NCBI RefSeq assembly: GCF_900582195.1
Contig: NZ_UTHA01000294.1
Span: forward strand, 1 to 64,000
DNA: 64,000 nt
Source: Pseudomonas viridiflava
GTDB taxonomy: Bacteria; Pseudomonadota; Gammaproteobacteria; Pseudomonadales; Pseudomonadaceae
Reading direction: 5' to 3'
Shown here: positions 51,514 to 61,138 of the stretch, piece after piece
Numbering within the stretch: position 1 is the stretch's first letter
Layout of the letters: each line of letters starts with the position of its first letter
Made by a program: the position numbers and the translations under genes
Notes under the pieces: generated by a model
What the model saw: only the letters and a program-made list of their open reading frames with translations
Told to the model about the DNA's origin: nothing
Databases searched by the model: none

Positions 51514-51534
51514 GCCACAAGGAAGGAAATCACC

Positions 51535-52497
51535 ATGTCTGTCTCTACGACCCATGCCCCCTTTGACGAGCTGCTGCTCACGAGGGAAACGCCTGTACAA
51601 CGTCGCCGGGTGCGCGCTGCCTGGCTGTTTCTGACGCCAATGCTGGTCTGCCTGGCCCTGGTGGCAGCCTGGCCGCTGCTGCGCACATTCTGGTTCAGCC
51701 TGACTGACGCCAGCCTGGCAGACACCGGTGGCGCAACCTTCATCGGCTTGAGCAATTATCTGTTGTTCCGCGATTCCGGCTGGTCGGGCATCCTCGTCGA
51801 TCCGCAGTGGTGGAATGCAGTGCGCAACACGCTGTATTTCACGGTGGTCTCGGTGGGACTGGAGGTCGTGCTGGGGCTGTTGGTGGCGTTGCTGCTGAAC
51901 ATCAAGTTCACCGGCCGTTCTCTGGTGCGTGCGTTGATTCTGATTCCGTGGGCGATTCCGACGATTGTCTCGGCGAAGATCTGGTCATGGATGCTCAACG
52001 ACCAGTTCGGCATCATCAATCACCTGATGCTCAGCCTCGGCCTGATTGACGCGCCTCTGGCCTGGACGGCAGATGCCGACCTGTCGATGTGGGCGGTGAT
52101 CATCGTTGATGTCTGGAAGACCGTGCCTTTCGTCACGCTGCTGATGCTGGCGGCCTTGCAGATGTTGCCGAGCGATTGCTACGAAGCGGCCAGGGTCGAT
52201 GGCATTCATCCGCTGAACGTGTTCTGGCGTGTCACGCTGCCACTGTTGATGCCTGCACTGTTGGTGGCGGCGATCTTCCGCATCCTCGATTCCTTGCGTG
52301 TATTCGACGTCATCTATGTGCTGACCTCGAACTCGTCGAGCACCATGAGCATGTCGGTGTATGCCCGCCAGCACCTGGTGGAGTTCCAGGACGTCGGTTA
52401 CGGCAGCGCGGCGTCGACGCTGTTGTTTCTCGTGGTCGCGGTGATCGCCATGCTTTATCTCTACCTCGGACGCCGTCAACTGGAGGTCCGCGCATGA
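51535..52497 (+). CDS. ABC transporter sugar permease (MalF-type)
   Basis: The product has 320 residues with six membrane helices and the EAA loop YEAARVDGIHPLNVFWRVTLPLLMPAL near residue 235, which contacts the ATPase. It is the first of two permease subunits. Its stop overlaps the next start (ATGA), so it is translationally coupled to the MalG-type gene. Confidence 0.9.
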   Translation: MSVSTTHAPFDELLLTRETPVQRRRVRAAWLFLTPMLVCLALVAAWPLLRTFWFSLTDASLADTGGATFIGLSNYLLFRDSGWSGILVDPQWWNAVRNTLYFTVVSVGLEVVLGLLVALLLNIKFTGRSLVRALILIPWAIPTIVSAKIWSWMLNDQFGIINHLMLSLGLIDAPLAWTADADLSMWAVIIVDVWKTVPFVTLLMLAALQMLPSDCYEAARVDGIHPLNVFWRVTLPLLMPALLVAAIFRILDSLRVFDVIYVLTSNSSSTMSMSVYARQHLVEFQDVGYGSAASTLLFLVVAVIAMLYLYLGRRQLEVRA

Positions 52498-53336
52498 GCC
52501 CGCGCCTTGTAAAAAAAGCACTGTTGCGCCTCGGGTTCTGGTGCCTGATCGGGGTGTTGCTGCTGTATGCGGTTTTCCCGTTCTACTACGCCATCGTGAC
52601 GTCACTGAAGCCCTCCAGCGCCTTGTTCGAAGTGAGTTATTGGATCGAACATCCTGACTTCTCCAATTACGCGGCGGTCCTCCACCAGGCCTCATTCCTG
52701 CGAGCGATCGGTAATTCGCTGGTGGTTGCGCTGTGCGTGGTCACCCTGGCGCTGTTCCTCAGCCTGACCGCTGCCTATGCCTTGGGCCGAGTGAAATTCC
52801 GTGGGCGTGGCACGGTGTTGATGATGGTGCTTGGCGTGTCAATGTTTCCCCAGGTCGCGGTGCTGTCGGGACTGTTCGAAGTGATCCGCGCCTTGGGTCT
52901 TTACAACACCTCGTGGGCGCTGATCCTCAGCTACACGATTTTCACCCTGCCCTTCACCGTCTGGGTGCTGACCACGTTCATGGGGCAACTGCCCCATGAA
53001 CTGGAGGAAGCGGCAATCATGGATGGTGCGTCCCCGTGGGTGACGCTGACCCGCGTGCTGTTGCCGCTGCTCTGGCCTGCACTGGTCACCACTGGCTTGC
53101 TGGCCTTCATCGCCGCGTGGAACGAGTTCCTGTTTGCCCTGACGTTCACCCTCACCGACAGCCAACGCACGGTGCCGGTTGCCATCGCCTTGATTTCCGG
53201 TGGCAGCCCCCATGAGTTGCCTTGGGGCTTGTTGATGGCTGCCTCGGTTCTGGTCACCGTCCCACTGGTGATTCTGGTGCTGATCTTCCAGCGCCGAATC
53301 GTTTCCGGTCTCACTGCCGGCGCGTTAAAGGGTTGA
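52494..53336 (+). CDS. ABC transporter sugar permease (MalG-type)
   Basis: The ATG at 52494 overlaps the MalF-type stop. The product has 280 residues with six membrane helices, AYALGRVKFRGRGTVLMMVL and the EAA loop LEEAAIMDGASPWVTLTRVLLP near residue 180. It completes the membrane channel of the sugar importer. The ATPase gene begins 27 bp on. Confidence 0.9.
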   Translation: MSPRLVKKALLRLGFWCLIGVLLLYAVFPFYYAIVTSLKPSSALFEVSYWIEHPDFSNYAAVLHQASFLRAIGNSLVVALCVVTLALFLSLTAAYALGRVKFRGRGTVLMMVLGVSMFPQVAVLSGLFEVIRALGLYNTSWALILSYTIFTLPFTVWVLTTFMGQLPHELEEAAIMDGASPWVTLTRVLLPLLWPALVTTGLLAFIAAWNEFLFALTFTLTDSQRTVPVAIALISGGSPHELPWGLLMAASVLVTVPLVILVLIFQRRIVSGLTAGALKG

Positions 53337-53363
53337 TGCCCAACAAAGACAAGGAACAGCATC

Positions 53364-54509
53364 GTGATCAAATTGAAACTGGACAACGTGAACAAACAAT
53401 TGGGCGGCGCGCGGATTCTTCGCGACATCAACCTGGAAATCGCTACGGGTGAATTCGTGGTGTTCGTCGGTCCTTCGGGTTGCGGAAAGTCGACGCTGCT
53501 GCGCCTGATCGCCGGACTGGATTCGATCTGTGCCGGTGATCTGTTGATCGACGGGCGGCGGGTCAACGACCTCGAACCACGCGAACGTGGCGTCGGCATG
53601 GTGTTTCAGTCCTATGCGCTGTACCCGCACATGAGCGTCTACGACAACATCAGTTTCGGTCTCAAACTGGCCAGGACTGAAAAGACCAGCCTGCGCGAGC
53701 GGGTGTTGAAAACTGCACAAATCCTGCAATTGGACAAACTGCTGCAACGCAAACCAAAAGAGTTGTCTGGAGGGCAGCGTCAGCGTGTGGCCATGGGCAG
53801 GGCCATGGCGCGGGAACCGGACATTTTGTTGTTCGATGAGCCGCTGTCCAACCTGGATGCCTCCTTGCGGGTGCAGATGCGCAACGAAATCGCCCGACTG
53901 CATGCGCGACTGCGCTCAACCATGATCTACGTCACTCACGATCAGGTGGAGGCGATGACCTTGGCCGACAAAATTGTTGTGCTCAATGGCGGCCATGTAG
54001 AGCAGGTCGGCTCACCGCGCGAACTCTATGAGCGTCCGGCCAGCCGCTTTGTCGCCGGTTTTCTCGGTTCGCCGAGAATGAATTTCCTCCCGGCACGCTT
54101 GCATGCACCGGGTGAAACCAGCCTGGTCGATACTCCGGTTTTGGGAATGACCGCCCTGCCCTTCGACAGCTCGAACCTGGCGGCGGACGCCTCGCTGAGC
54201 CTAGGCGTTCGCCCGGAACACCTGTCGCTCAAATCGGCGCCAGGAACCGCTGGCGTCGTCGTGACCGGGGTCGAATACCTCGGCAGTGAAACCTATGTGC
54301 ACCTGGATACCGGGCAGGACGAGCCATTGATCTGTCGTTGTGACGTCAACGCCGGATGGCAGACAGGCGATCGGGTCGAACTGCAGCCGGACATCGACAA
54401 GATCCACCTGTTCGACAGCGACGGCTTGGCGTTGAAGCGCCACCCGCACGCCATTGAATCCGTGGCGGATGACCTCTCTCTGCGCTCAATCCGGGCACAC
54501 GCCCTATGA
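53364..54509 (+). CDS. ABC transporter ATPase (MalK/UgpC-type)
   Basis: The start codon is GTG (53364) with AAGGA at 8 bp. The product has 381 residues: Walker A GPSGCGKST (36-44), Q-loop FQSYALYPH, signature LSGGQRQRVAMGRA (134-147), Walker B ILLFDEP (154-160), and a C-terminal regulatory OB-fold region (from about 240) as in MalK/UgpC. It powers the importer. Its stop overlaps the sucrase start (ATGA). Confidence 0.92.
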   Translation: MIKLKLDNVNKQLGGARILRDINLEIATGEFVVFVGPSGCGKSTLLRLIAGLDSICAGDLLIDGRRVNDLEPRERGVGMVFQSYALYPHMSVYDNISFGLKLARTEKTSLRERVLKTAQILQLDKLLQRKPKELSGGQRQRVAMGRAMAREPDILLFDEPLSNLDASLRVQMRNEIARLHARLRSTMIYVTHDQVEAMTLADKIVVLNGGHVEQVGSPRELYERPASRFVAGFLGSPRMNFLPARLHAPGETSLVDTPVLGMTALPFDSSNLAADASLSLGVRPEHLSLKSAPGTAGVVVTGVEYLGSETYVHLDTGQDEPLICRCDVNAGWQTGDRVELQPDIDKIHLFDSDGLALKRHPHAIESVADDLSLRSIRAHAL

Positions 54510-56008
54510 CCTTGTCTTTGAATACCCCGAGCGATCCCATGTCTTCGACCCTTGACCTTGCGCAGCGCGCACTGGCTGACAGCCAGTCCCGCGTCATTGA
54601 GGATTATCGACCCGGTTATCATATTGCCCCGCCGGCAGGCTGGATGAACGACCCGAACGGGGTTGTGTACTTTCGTGGCGAGTACCACGTGTTCTATCAG
54701 CATCACCCCTTCGACGCGAAATGGGGCCCGATGTATTGGGGCCACGCCAAGAGTGCCGATCTGGTGCATTGGCAACACCTGCCCATTGCGCTGGCACCCG
54801 GCGATGACTGCGACCGCGACGGCTGTTTTTCCGGTAGCGCCGTGGTCTGTGGCGATACCCTGGCGCTGATCTACACCGGGCACACCTGGCTGGGGGAAAT
54901 GGGTGACGAGCGCTTGATCCGACAGGTTCAGTGCCTGGCAACCAGCAACGACGGCATCCGCTTCGTCAAACACGGCGCAGTGATCGACAGCGCGCCGCAA
55001 GACAGCATCATGCACTTCCGTGACCCCAAGGTCTGGCAGGACGATGGCTATTGGTACCTGATTGCCGGCGCACGTCTGGGCGACAGACCGCTGCTGCCGT
55101 TGTATCGCTCCACGGATCTGCACGTCTGGGAATTCCTCGACTATGTGTCCGCCGGCAGCGAGGGCGATGGCTATATGTGGGAATGCCCGGACCTGTTTCG
55201 CCTGAATGGCCGCGATGTGCTGCTGTACTCGCCACAGGGCATGCAAGCCGACGGTTATGACCGGCTCAACAAGTACCAGACCGGTTATCGAGTGGGCCAG
55301 CTCGATAACCAGTGGCACTTCACGGGCGGGCCTTTTATCGAGCTGGATAACGGCCACGATTTCTATGCGGCGCAAACGCTGTTGGCCACCGATGGTCGGC
55401 GCCTCGTATGGGCGTGGCTGGACATGTGGGAAAGCCCGATGCCGAGCCAGGCCCATCACTGGTGCGGCATGCTCGGATTGCCCCGCGAATTGGAACTGTG
55501 CGCCGATCGTCTTTGCGTGTATCCGGCACGGGAACTCACCGCGCTGCGAATGACGCCATTGCCGGGGACGCCGTGGTGGGAAGCGTCGGGAACCCGCTCG
55601 GTACCGCAAGTGAAAGGCGACATGCTGGAAGTCCATGTGCATCTGGATCTGCTCGGCTGCACTGACGGCCACTTGGGAGTCGCCTTGCGCTGCAGCGACG
55701 ATGGCCGTGAAGAAACCCTGCTCTATTACGATGCATCACTGCAGCGTCTGGTGCTCGACCGCAGCCGCTCGGGTGCGCAAGTATCAGGCCAGCGCAGCGT
55801 CTCGATAAACCCGACGCAAGAGCGACTCGAGCTGCGCGTGTTCCTCGATCGCTCATCCATTGAGGTATTCGACGAAAGCGGCCGCTTCAGCCTCAGCAGT
55901 CGCCTCTATCCGCGCGCCGACAGTCTCGGCGTGAAGCTGGTGGCAAGTGGAAATGGCGGGCGTGTTTCGATTCCCAGGGCATGGCCGCTGGGTTCTGGAT
56001 GGTCATGA
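54506..56008 (+). CDS. Beta-fructofuranosidase (sucrase), GH32
   Basis: The product has 500 residues, without signal peptide, hence cytoplasmic. The GH32 signature WMNDPNG is at about 46-52 with the nucleophile Asp, FRDP at about 171-174, and the acid/base Glu in ECPD at about 226-229. A C-terminal beta-sandwich follows (LRVFLDRSSIEVFDESGRFS). It cuts sucrose or sucrose-6-phosphate to glucose and fructose. With an ABC uptake system, free sucrose is the expected substrate. The ATG overlaps the ATPase stop; an inner ATG at 54539 is possible. Confidence 0.9.
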   Translation: MTLSLNTPSDPMSSTLDLAQRALADSQSRVIEDYRPGYHIAPPAGWMNDPNGVVYFRGEYHVFYQHHPFDAKWGPMYWGHAKSADLVHWQHLPIALAPGDDCDRDGCFSGSAVVCGDTLALIYTGHTWLGEMGDERLIRQVQCLATSNDGIRFVKHGAVIDSAPQDSIMHFRDPKVWQDDGYWYLIAGARLGDRPLLPLYRSTDLHVWEFLDYVSAGSEGDGYMWECPDLFRLNGRDVLLYSPQGMQADGYDRLNKYQTGYRVGQLDNQWHFTGGPFIELDNGHDFYAAQTLLATDGRRLVWAWLDMWESPMPSQAHHWCGMLGLPRELELCADRLCVYPARELTALRMTPLPGTPWWEASGTRSVPQVKGDMLEVHVHLDLLGCTDGHLGVALRCSDDGREETLLYYDASLQRLVLDRSRSGAQVSGQRSVSINPTQERLELRVFLDRSSIEVFDESGRFSLSSRLYPRADSLGVKLVASGNGGRVSIPRAWPLGSGWS

Positions 56009-56083
56009 GCGGCGTCATTCGAGTCGCGAGAAACCCAGGCCCTGTGTCATGATTCTGCGCCAACCTGACCGGCCGCACTTCGC

Positions 56084-57076
56084 ATGACTTCAGTGAAAGA
56101 CGTTGCACAGCTGGCCGGCGTGTCCCTGATGACGGTGTCTCGAGCGCTCAATACTCCGGAAAAACTGAGCCCCGAAACCCTTCTACGGGTGCGTCGCGCC
56201 ATTGATGAACTGCAATTCGTACCCAGCCTGTCAGCGCGCAAGATGCGCGGTGACAACCTCCAGTCGCGCACCATCGGGGTGTTTGCGCTGGACACCGCGA
56301 CCACACCCTTCGCGGTCGAGCTGCTGCTGTCCATTGAACAGACCGCACAGCAGGCAGGCTGGAATGTCTTTATCCTCAACCTGCTGAGCAACCCGCCCAC
56401 CGACCAGAACATCGACCTCATGCTGTCGCACCGTCCGGACGGCTTGATCTTCAGCGCCATGGGGTTTCGCCAGGTAAGCATTCCTGAGCGATTGAAGAGC
56501 AAGCCTCTGGTACTCGCCAATTGTCTGGCCGATGACAGCCGCCTCGTCAGCTATGTGCCCGACGACGAAACGGGCCAGTATCGCGCCGTACACCACGCGT
56601 TGAGCCTCGGCTACAAACGTCCTCTGTGTATCAATCTGCCGAAACAGAGTCTGGCATGGGGGCTGCGACAAAAAGGTCTGCAGCGTGCCTGTCAGGCATT
56701 CGGACTGGCGCCTGACACGCTCCTGCAATACGACCTGTCCGATCATGATGCCTACAGTGAAACAGCCGCTATCCTCGACCGCCATGTCATTGATGGTCGC
56801 CCCCAATTCGATATTTTGATCTGTGGCAACGACCGCATTGCCTTTTGTGCCTATCAGTTGTTGTTGGGGCGTGGCCTGAAAATTCCCGACGATGTCGCCG
56901 TCCTCGGCTACGACAACATGATCGGCATTGCCGAGTTGTTCATCCCGCCGCTGACCACCGTGCAACTGCCGTACTACGAAATCGGGCGCCAGGCTGCACG
57001 GCATCTGATCGAGACCCTCGAGCTATCGGGAACTCAGCGCGTTGACTGTCCATTGGTGCTCAGGACATCACTGTAA
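56084..57076 (+). CDS. LacI family repressor of the sucrose locus
   Basis: The product has 330 residues with an N-terminal helix-turn-helix (SVKDVAQLAGVSLMTVSRAL), the hinge helix region, and a periplasmic-binding-protein-like effector domain with FDILICGNDRIAFCAYQLLL. It is 75 bp downstream of the sucrase and probably binds GTTAACGTTAAC at 50197, controlling the porin and the transporter operon. The inducer is likely sucrose or fructose. It is convergent with the TonB-receptor gene (47 bp gap). Confidence 0.88.
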   Translation: MTSVKDVAQLAGVSLMTVSRALNTPEKLSPETLLRVRRAIDELQFVPSLSARKMRGDNLQSRTIGVFALDTATTPFAVELLLSIEQTAQQAGWNVFILNLLSNPPTDQNIDLMLSHRPDGLIFSAMGFRQVSIPERLKSKPLVLANCLADDSRLVSYVPDDETGQYRAVHHALSLGYKRPLCINLPKQSLAWGLRQKGLQRACQAFGLAPDTLLQYDLSDHDAYSETAAILDRHVIDGRPQFDILICGNDRIAFCAYQLLLGRGLKIPDDVAVLGYDNMIGIAELFIPPLTTVQLPYYEIGRQAARHLIETLELSGTQRVDCPLVLRTSL

Positions 57077-57123
57077 GAGTGGGTCAGCTCGCTGATAGCA
57101 CGCTTTTGATTTTCCGAGTGGAA

Positions 57124-59523
57124 TCAGAAATCCACCGTCGCTGAAAGCAGATAAGTTCTCGGTGTCGACAACGTCAATCCTGGCTCACTGTCGTCCGAAG
57201 CGCCTGCCGAACTCCAGTAGCGTTTATCCAGCACGTTCTCGACATTGGCGCGCAGGGTGATGGTTTTCTCATCGACTTTGAAGGCGTACCGCGTACCTAC
57301 GTCAAAGCGCTCCCAGGAGTCGATTTCCTTGTCGTTCGACTGATCCAGATACTGCGAGCTGGAATAAATGCCGCGCCCGGTCAACGTCAGGCCCTGCACC
57401 GTCGGCACGTCCCACTCGGCGCCGAGATTGACGTTGTATTTCGGCGTCGCCGGCGCGCGATTGCCGTCGAAGGTGCCATTGGTGGTCTTGGTCAATTCGC
57501 TGTCGATGTACATCACACCGCCGAGCAAGCGGAAGCCTTTGAGCGGTTCGCCGAACACGCTCAGCTCCACGCCATTGTTCTCGCGCTTGCCATTGGGGCC
57601 GAAGACTCGCGTGGTGGCGTTGGTTTCGTACGCCGGTTGCTTGATGCGAAACACCGCAGCGGTCAACGCGTAGGCGCCGGCGTCGTATTTGGCCCCCACT
57701 TCAACCTGGCGGCTGATGAATGGCGGGAAGATTTCGTCCTCGTTGATGGAGGTCGACGGCGCGATTTTGCCCTGGCTCAGGCCTTCCATGTAGTTGGCGT
57801 ACAACGACAGTCGGTCCGTGGCCTTGAACAGAATCCCGCCCGATGGTGAGACTTTTTCCTCGTCGTAAGCCGTGTCGCCTTTGACGTCATCGCTCCAGTC
57901 ATCGACTTTCACCCGTTGCCAGCGAGCGCCGAGGGTCAGTAACAGTCGATCATCGAAAAAGCCCAGGGTGTCGGACAGCGCCACACCGCTGAAGCGGTTT
58001 TCGGTGTAGACCTTGGCGTCGTAGCGCGTTGGTGTGCCAGGTTTTGCAATTTCCACCGGGTCATACAGATTGCTGCGACCGGCCGCGTAACGCGCGCCGC
58101 CGTTCTCGAAATCCATGTAGAAGTAGCTGGCCGCAAGGTTGACCTCATGGCTGACCGGCCCGGTATGGAACCAGTTGCGCACACCGGCCGTAGCGGTACG
58201 GACATTTTCGTCACGGGTGAAATCACGCGGTTGCACGCTGAAATCGCCGGCATCGTTGGTCACGGAAACCGCATGTCGAAGGAAGTCGTGATTGCTTTTC
58301 CGCGCACCGACGCCGCCATACAGCATCACTGAATCATTGACGTCGAACTCAGCGTTGAGCGTGCCGAAGGTGTCCTCGGTTTTCGCCTGACTCCACGGTT
58401 GCGCGTAATTGCGATGCACGCTATTCGCGCTCGGAACCTTGGCATTGGCGGCGACTTGTACGCGCTCTTGCGGTGCGTCGGTATCGCGCTCGGTGTGGCC
58501 GATGTCGGTCGAAAGCCGTAGGCGCTCGCCGCGAAAGTCGAGGCCAAGCACAGCCATGTCGCGGTCGACACTTTGATGATCCCACTCAGTGTCACCGGAC
58601 TGTTTGACGCCATTGAAACGCAGACCGAACTGGTTGTCCTCACCGAAACGACGGCCGACATCCACGGCACCACCGACTTGATTATTCGACGCGTAATTGG
58701 CGGTTAACGAGGTGATCGGCTTATCGGTAGCGCGCTTTGGCACCACGTTGATCCCCCCGCCCACACTGCCCCGCGGCGAAATCCCGTTAATGAGTTGGCT
58801 CGGGCCTTTGAGGATGTCGACGCGATCGGCCATTTCCATGTCGATCGTGTAAGTCGGCAGAACACCGTACAGGCCGTTATAGGCCACATCGCTGTTGAAC
58901 AGACTGAAACCACGGATGGTGAATTGCTCGTAACGTCCACCAGCCGGGTTGGTCGCACGCACCGATGGATCGCTGGCGACCAGGTCCCCCAAGGTGCGCG
59001 CCTGTTGGTTTTTCACCGTTTCGCTGGTGTAGGTGGTCATGCTGAACGGGGTTTCCATGAAGTCTTTAGACCCCAGCAAACCCTGTGAACCACGACGCGC
59101 CACTTGGCCACCGGCGAATACATCGGCGCCAGTCGAATCGCTCGCGCCGAGGATCGAAGTCGGCGCCAATTGCAGGCTGCTGCCCTCAGCGGCTGGAATC
59201 AGCGTATAGGCGTGGTCGCCCAGCGGCTGCAGTTGCAAGCCAGAACCCAGCAACAAACGGGTGAACCCCTCCTCCACGCCAAATTCACCCGACAAACCAC
59301 TACTGTTGCGCCCGCTGACCAGCGCCGGATCCACCGACAGATTGACCCCAGCCAAACCGGCAAACCGCGTCAACGCCGCACTCAGGCTGCCGGCCGGCAC
59401 CTGATAACTGCGCCGGGCATCTTCGGCCCAACTGGACTGGATCAACACCGGGCTGGCACTCAGGCTCAGCAGGAGGCTCAACTGCAACAACGGACGCAAA
59501 CGGCTTGGGAATACTGCGGGCAT
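57124..59523 (-). CDS. TonB-dependent siderophore receptor with STN signalling domain
   Basis: I place the start at the ATG at 59523 (MPAVFPSRLRPLLQ), giving 799 residues; the longer frame begins with TTG. A signal peptide (to about 35) is followed by the secretin/TonB short N-terminal domain (SYQVPAGSLSAALTRFAGLA, about 38-105) that contacts FecR, a plug (FTIRGFSLFNSDVAYNGLYG) and a 22-strand barrel ending SATVDF. This is an FpvA/FoxA-type receptor of a ferric siderophore, transducing through the FecR and sigma genes upstream. Ligand unknown. Confidence 0.9.
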   Translation of the reverse strand: MPAVFPSRLRPLLQLSLLLSLSASPVLIQSSWAEDARRSYQVPAGSLSAALTRFAGLAGVNLSVDPALVSGRNSSGLSGEFGVEEGFTRLLLGSGLQLQPLGDHAYTLIPAAEGSSLQLAPTSILGASDSTGADVFAGGQVARRGSQGLLGSKDFMETPFSMTTYTSETVKNQQARTLGDLVASDPSVRATNPAGGRYEQFTIRGFSLFNSDVAYNGLYGVLPTYTIDMEMADRVDILKGPSQLINGISPRGSVGGGINVVPKRATDKPITSLTANYASNNQVGGAVDVGRRFGEDNQFGLRFNGVKQSGDTEWDHQSVDRDMAVLGLDFRGERLRLSTDIGHTERDTDAPQERVQVAANAKVPSANSVHRNYAQPWSQAKTEDTFGTLNAEFDVNDSVMLYGGVGARKSNHDFLRHAVSVTNDAGDFSVQPRDFTRDENVRTATAGVRNWFHTGPVSHEVNLAASYFYMDFENGGARYAAGRSNLYDPVEIAKPGTPTRYDAKVYTENRFSGVALSDTLGFFDDRLLLTLGARWQRVKVDDWSDDVKGDTAYDEEKVSPSGGILFKATDRLSLYANYMEGLSQGKIAPSTSINEDEIFPPFISRQVEVGAKYDAGAYALTAAVFRIKQPAYETNATTRVFGPNGKRENNGVELSVFGEPLKGFRLLGGVMYIDSELTKTTNGTFDGNRAPATPKYNVNLGAEWDVPTVQGLTLTGRGIYSSSQYLDQSNDKEIDSWERFDVGTRYAFKVDEKTITLRANVENVLDKRYWSSAGASDDSEPGLTLSTPRTYLLSATVDF

Positions 59524-59590
59524 TGGAAGAAGCTCTCGATTTTGTTCACTTACCTGCAATGACCGGTGAGGCGAAAAAAAGGGACAGGCT

Positions 59591-60538
59591 TCAAACGGTA
59601 TTTTTTCGCGGCGTCAGCGTTACCCAGAAACGCGTGCGCGAATGCACCTCCAGCGGCAGGCTCGCCGCCAGCAAGGCCAGCACTTTATCGGTGTCGTCGA
59701 GACGGAAACTGCCGGTGACACGCAGACTTTCAAGTGCTGGCTCCCAGCGCAGCAGCCCCGAGCGATAACGGCTCAACTCGCGCAGGAAATCCCCCAACGG
59801 CTGGTTCTGCGCCATCAACACACCGTCACGCCAACCCGGCATTTTGGCGTCGAACAGCGCGATCGGTCCGGCGCCGGAGGCCTGCAAATTGACCTGTTGC
59901 CCGGCGTTCAACTGCAGCGCCGGGCCGTGCAACGGCTGCAATTGCACCGAGCCGCTGACCACCGACACGTTGCACTCACGCTCGTTGAGGCGCACGCAGA
60001 CTTCGCTGCGGCTGACAATGATCCGACCGTACGACGCGTTGACTGTCAATGCCGTGCTACCCGGAACGTTGAGCGCCATTTCGCCACGCACCAACGTCAA
60101 CTCACGGCTGGCCAGATCGACATTCACCGCACTGGCGGTGTTCAGTTGCAAGGTGCTGCCGTCGGCCAGCCGTGTTCGCGAGTGCTCGCCGGTGGAGGTC
60201 TGCAAATCCGCGCGCCAGACGTCGAGCGGCAACTGGCGACTGATCAGCCACGCCGCAGGCACCAAAGCCGCCAGCCCCAGCGCCCTTTTCAATGCTGCAC
60301 GACGCGCCAGATCCGGGCGATCGAGTGTGGCCATGGCCAATTCCGTCGGCAGACTGGAAAAGCGCTGGCGCAGCAATTGAATCTTCTGCCAGGCGTTTTC
60401 ATGGCGGCTATCGCTGTCGCGCCAGTGCTTCAGTCCCACGTGATCGGCTTCACTGGCCTCGCCGGATTCCAGCAATGCCAACCACTGTGCGGCGGCACGC
60501 GCCACTTCACGCGCTTCGGTATTGGGAGCGACACGCAT
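59591..60538 (-). CDS. FecR-family anti-sigma regulator
   Basis: I place the start at the ATG at 60538, overlapping the sigma stop (ATGA), giving 315 residues. It has an N-terminal cytoplasmic DUF4880-like segment (REVARAAAQWLALLESGEAS), one membrane segment near residue 95 and a periplasmic FecR domain (SRTRLADGSTLQLNTASAVN). It relays the occupied-receptor signal to the ECF sigma factor. It lies between the sigma gene and the receptor, 67 bp before the receptor start. Confidence 0.9.
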   Translation of the reverse strand: MRVAPNTEAREVARAAAQWLALLESGEASEADHVGLKHWRDSDSRHENAWQKIQLLRQRFSSLPTELAMATLDRPDLARRAALKRALGLAALVPAAWLISRQLPLDVWRADLQTSTGEHSRTRLADGSTLQLNTASAVNVDLASRELTLVRGEMALNVPGSTALTVNASYGRIIVSRSEVCVRLNERECNVSVVSGSVQLQPLHGPALQLNAGQQVNLQASGAGPIALFDAKMPGWRDGVLMAQNQPLGDFLRELSRYRSGLLRWEPALESLRVTGSFRLDDTDKVLALLAASLPLEVHSRTRFWVTLTPRKNTV

Positions 60539-61047
60539 CATAGATCCAACATCAAACAATGCTCGTAAGCCATTGCCATATATCGTTTTATGCTGCGTTC
60601 CGAGACCTGCAAACGTTCGGCGATTTCACGGTAACCGAGGCCTTCGAGCTGACTCAAGAGAAAGGCCCGGCGCACGGCTCGCGGCAAACCATCAAGCAGT
60701 TCATCCAGCGCTTGCAGTGTTTCCAGCAGCAGCCAGCGCTGCTCGGGCGACGGCACGCACTCTTCGGGCAATTGCGCCAAGGCTTCGAGGTAGGCTTTTT
60801 CCAGACTGCGACGGGTGTAGAAATTGCTCAGCAGGCGTTTGCCCACGGTCAGCAGATAAGCGCGCGGCTCGCGCATGTCGGCGATCGGCTGAGCGCTGCA
60901 CAGCACGCGCAAGAAGGTGTCCTGACTGAGATCAGCCGCATCCCAAGCGTTGCCCATCCGCCGGCGCAGCCAGGTTTCCAGCCAGCCTCGGTGATCGCGA
61001 TACAGTTCGTGCAGGTGCTGCGGCGAGGGCGTCGCTGCTTCAGTCAT
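60538..61047 (-). CDS. ECF sigma factor, FecI/PvdS-like
   Basis: The product has 169 residues with sigma region 2 (HLHELYRDHRGWLETWLRRR, DAADLSQDTFLRVL) and region 4 (LEGLGYREIAERLQVSERSI). It would direct RNA polymerase to the receptor gene when iron is limiting and the siderophore is bound. A Fur-like box lies about 35 bp upstream of the start. Confidence 0.9.
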   Translation of the reverse strand: MTEAATPSPQHLHELYRDHRGWLETWLRRRMGNAWDAADLSQDTFLRVLCSAQPIADMREPRAYLLTVGKRLLSNFYTRRSLEKAYLEALAQLPEECVPSPEQRWLLLETLQALDELLDGLPRAVRRAFLLSQLEGLGYREIAERLQVSERSIKRYMAMAYEHCLMLDL

Positions 61048-61078
61048 CTCAAGAGTCCCGGCGCGAAGTAAGAATTCA

Positions 61079-61093
61079 AATGAGACTGATTCT
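61079..61093 (-). promoter_or_regulatory. Possible Fur box upstream of the sigma gene
   Basis: AATGAGACTGATTCT matches 11 of 15 positions of the central part of the GATAATGATAATCATTATC consensus. Its place in the promoter of an iron-uptake sigma factor supports it. Confidence 0.5.
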
Positions 61094-61138
61094 ATTTAAC
61101 TCGCTCGCCGACACAAAGCCTTTTTATCCGCCACGCGT

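Noticed and set aside
52176..52493. Upstream extension of the MalG-type permease frame
   Set aside because: It overlaps the MalF-type gene in another frame; the ATGA overlap start at 52494 is standard.
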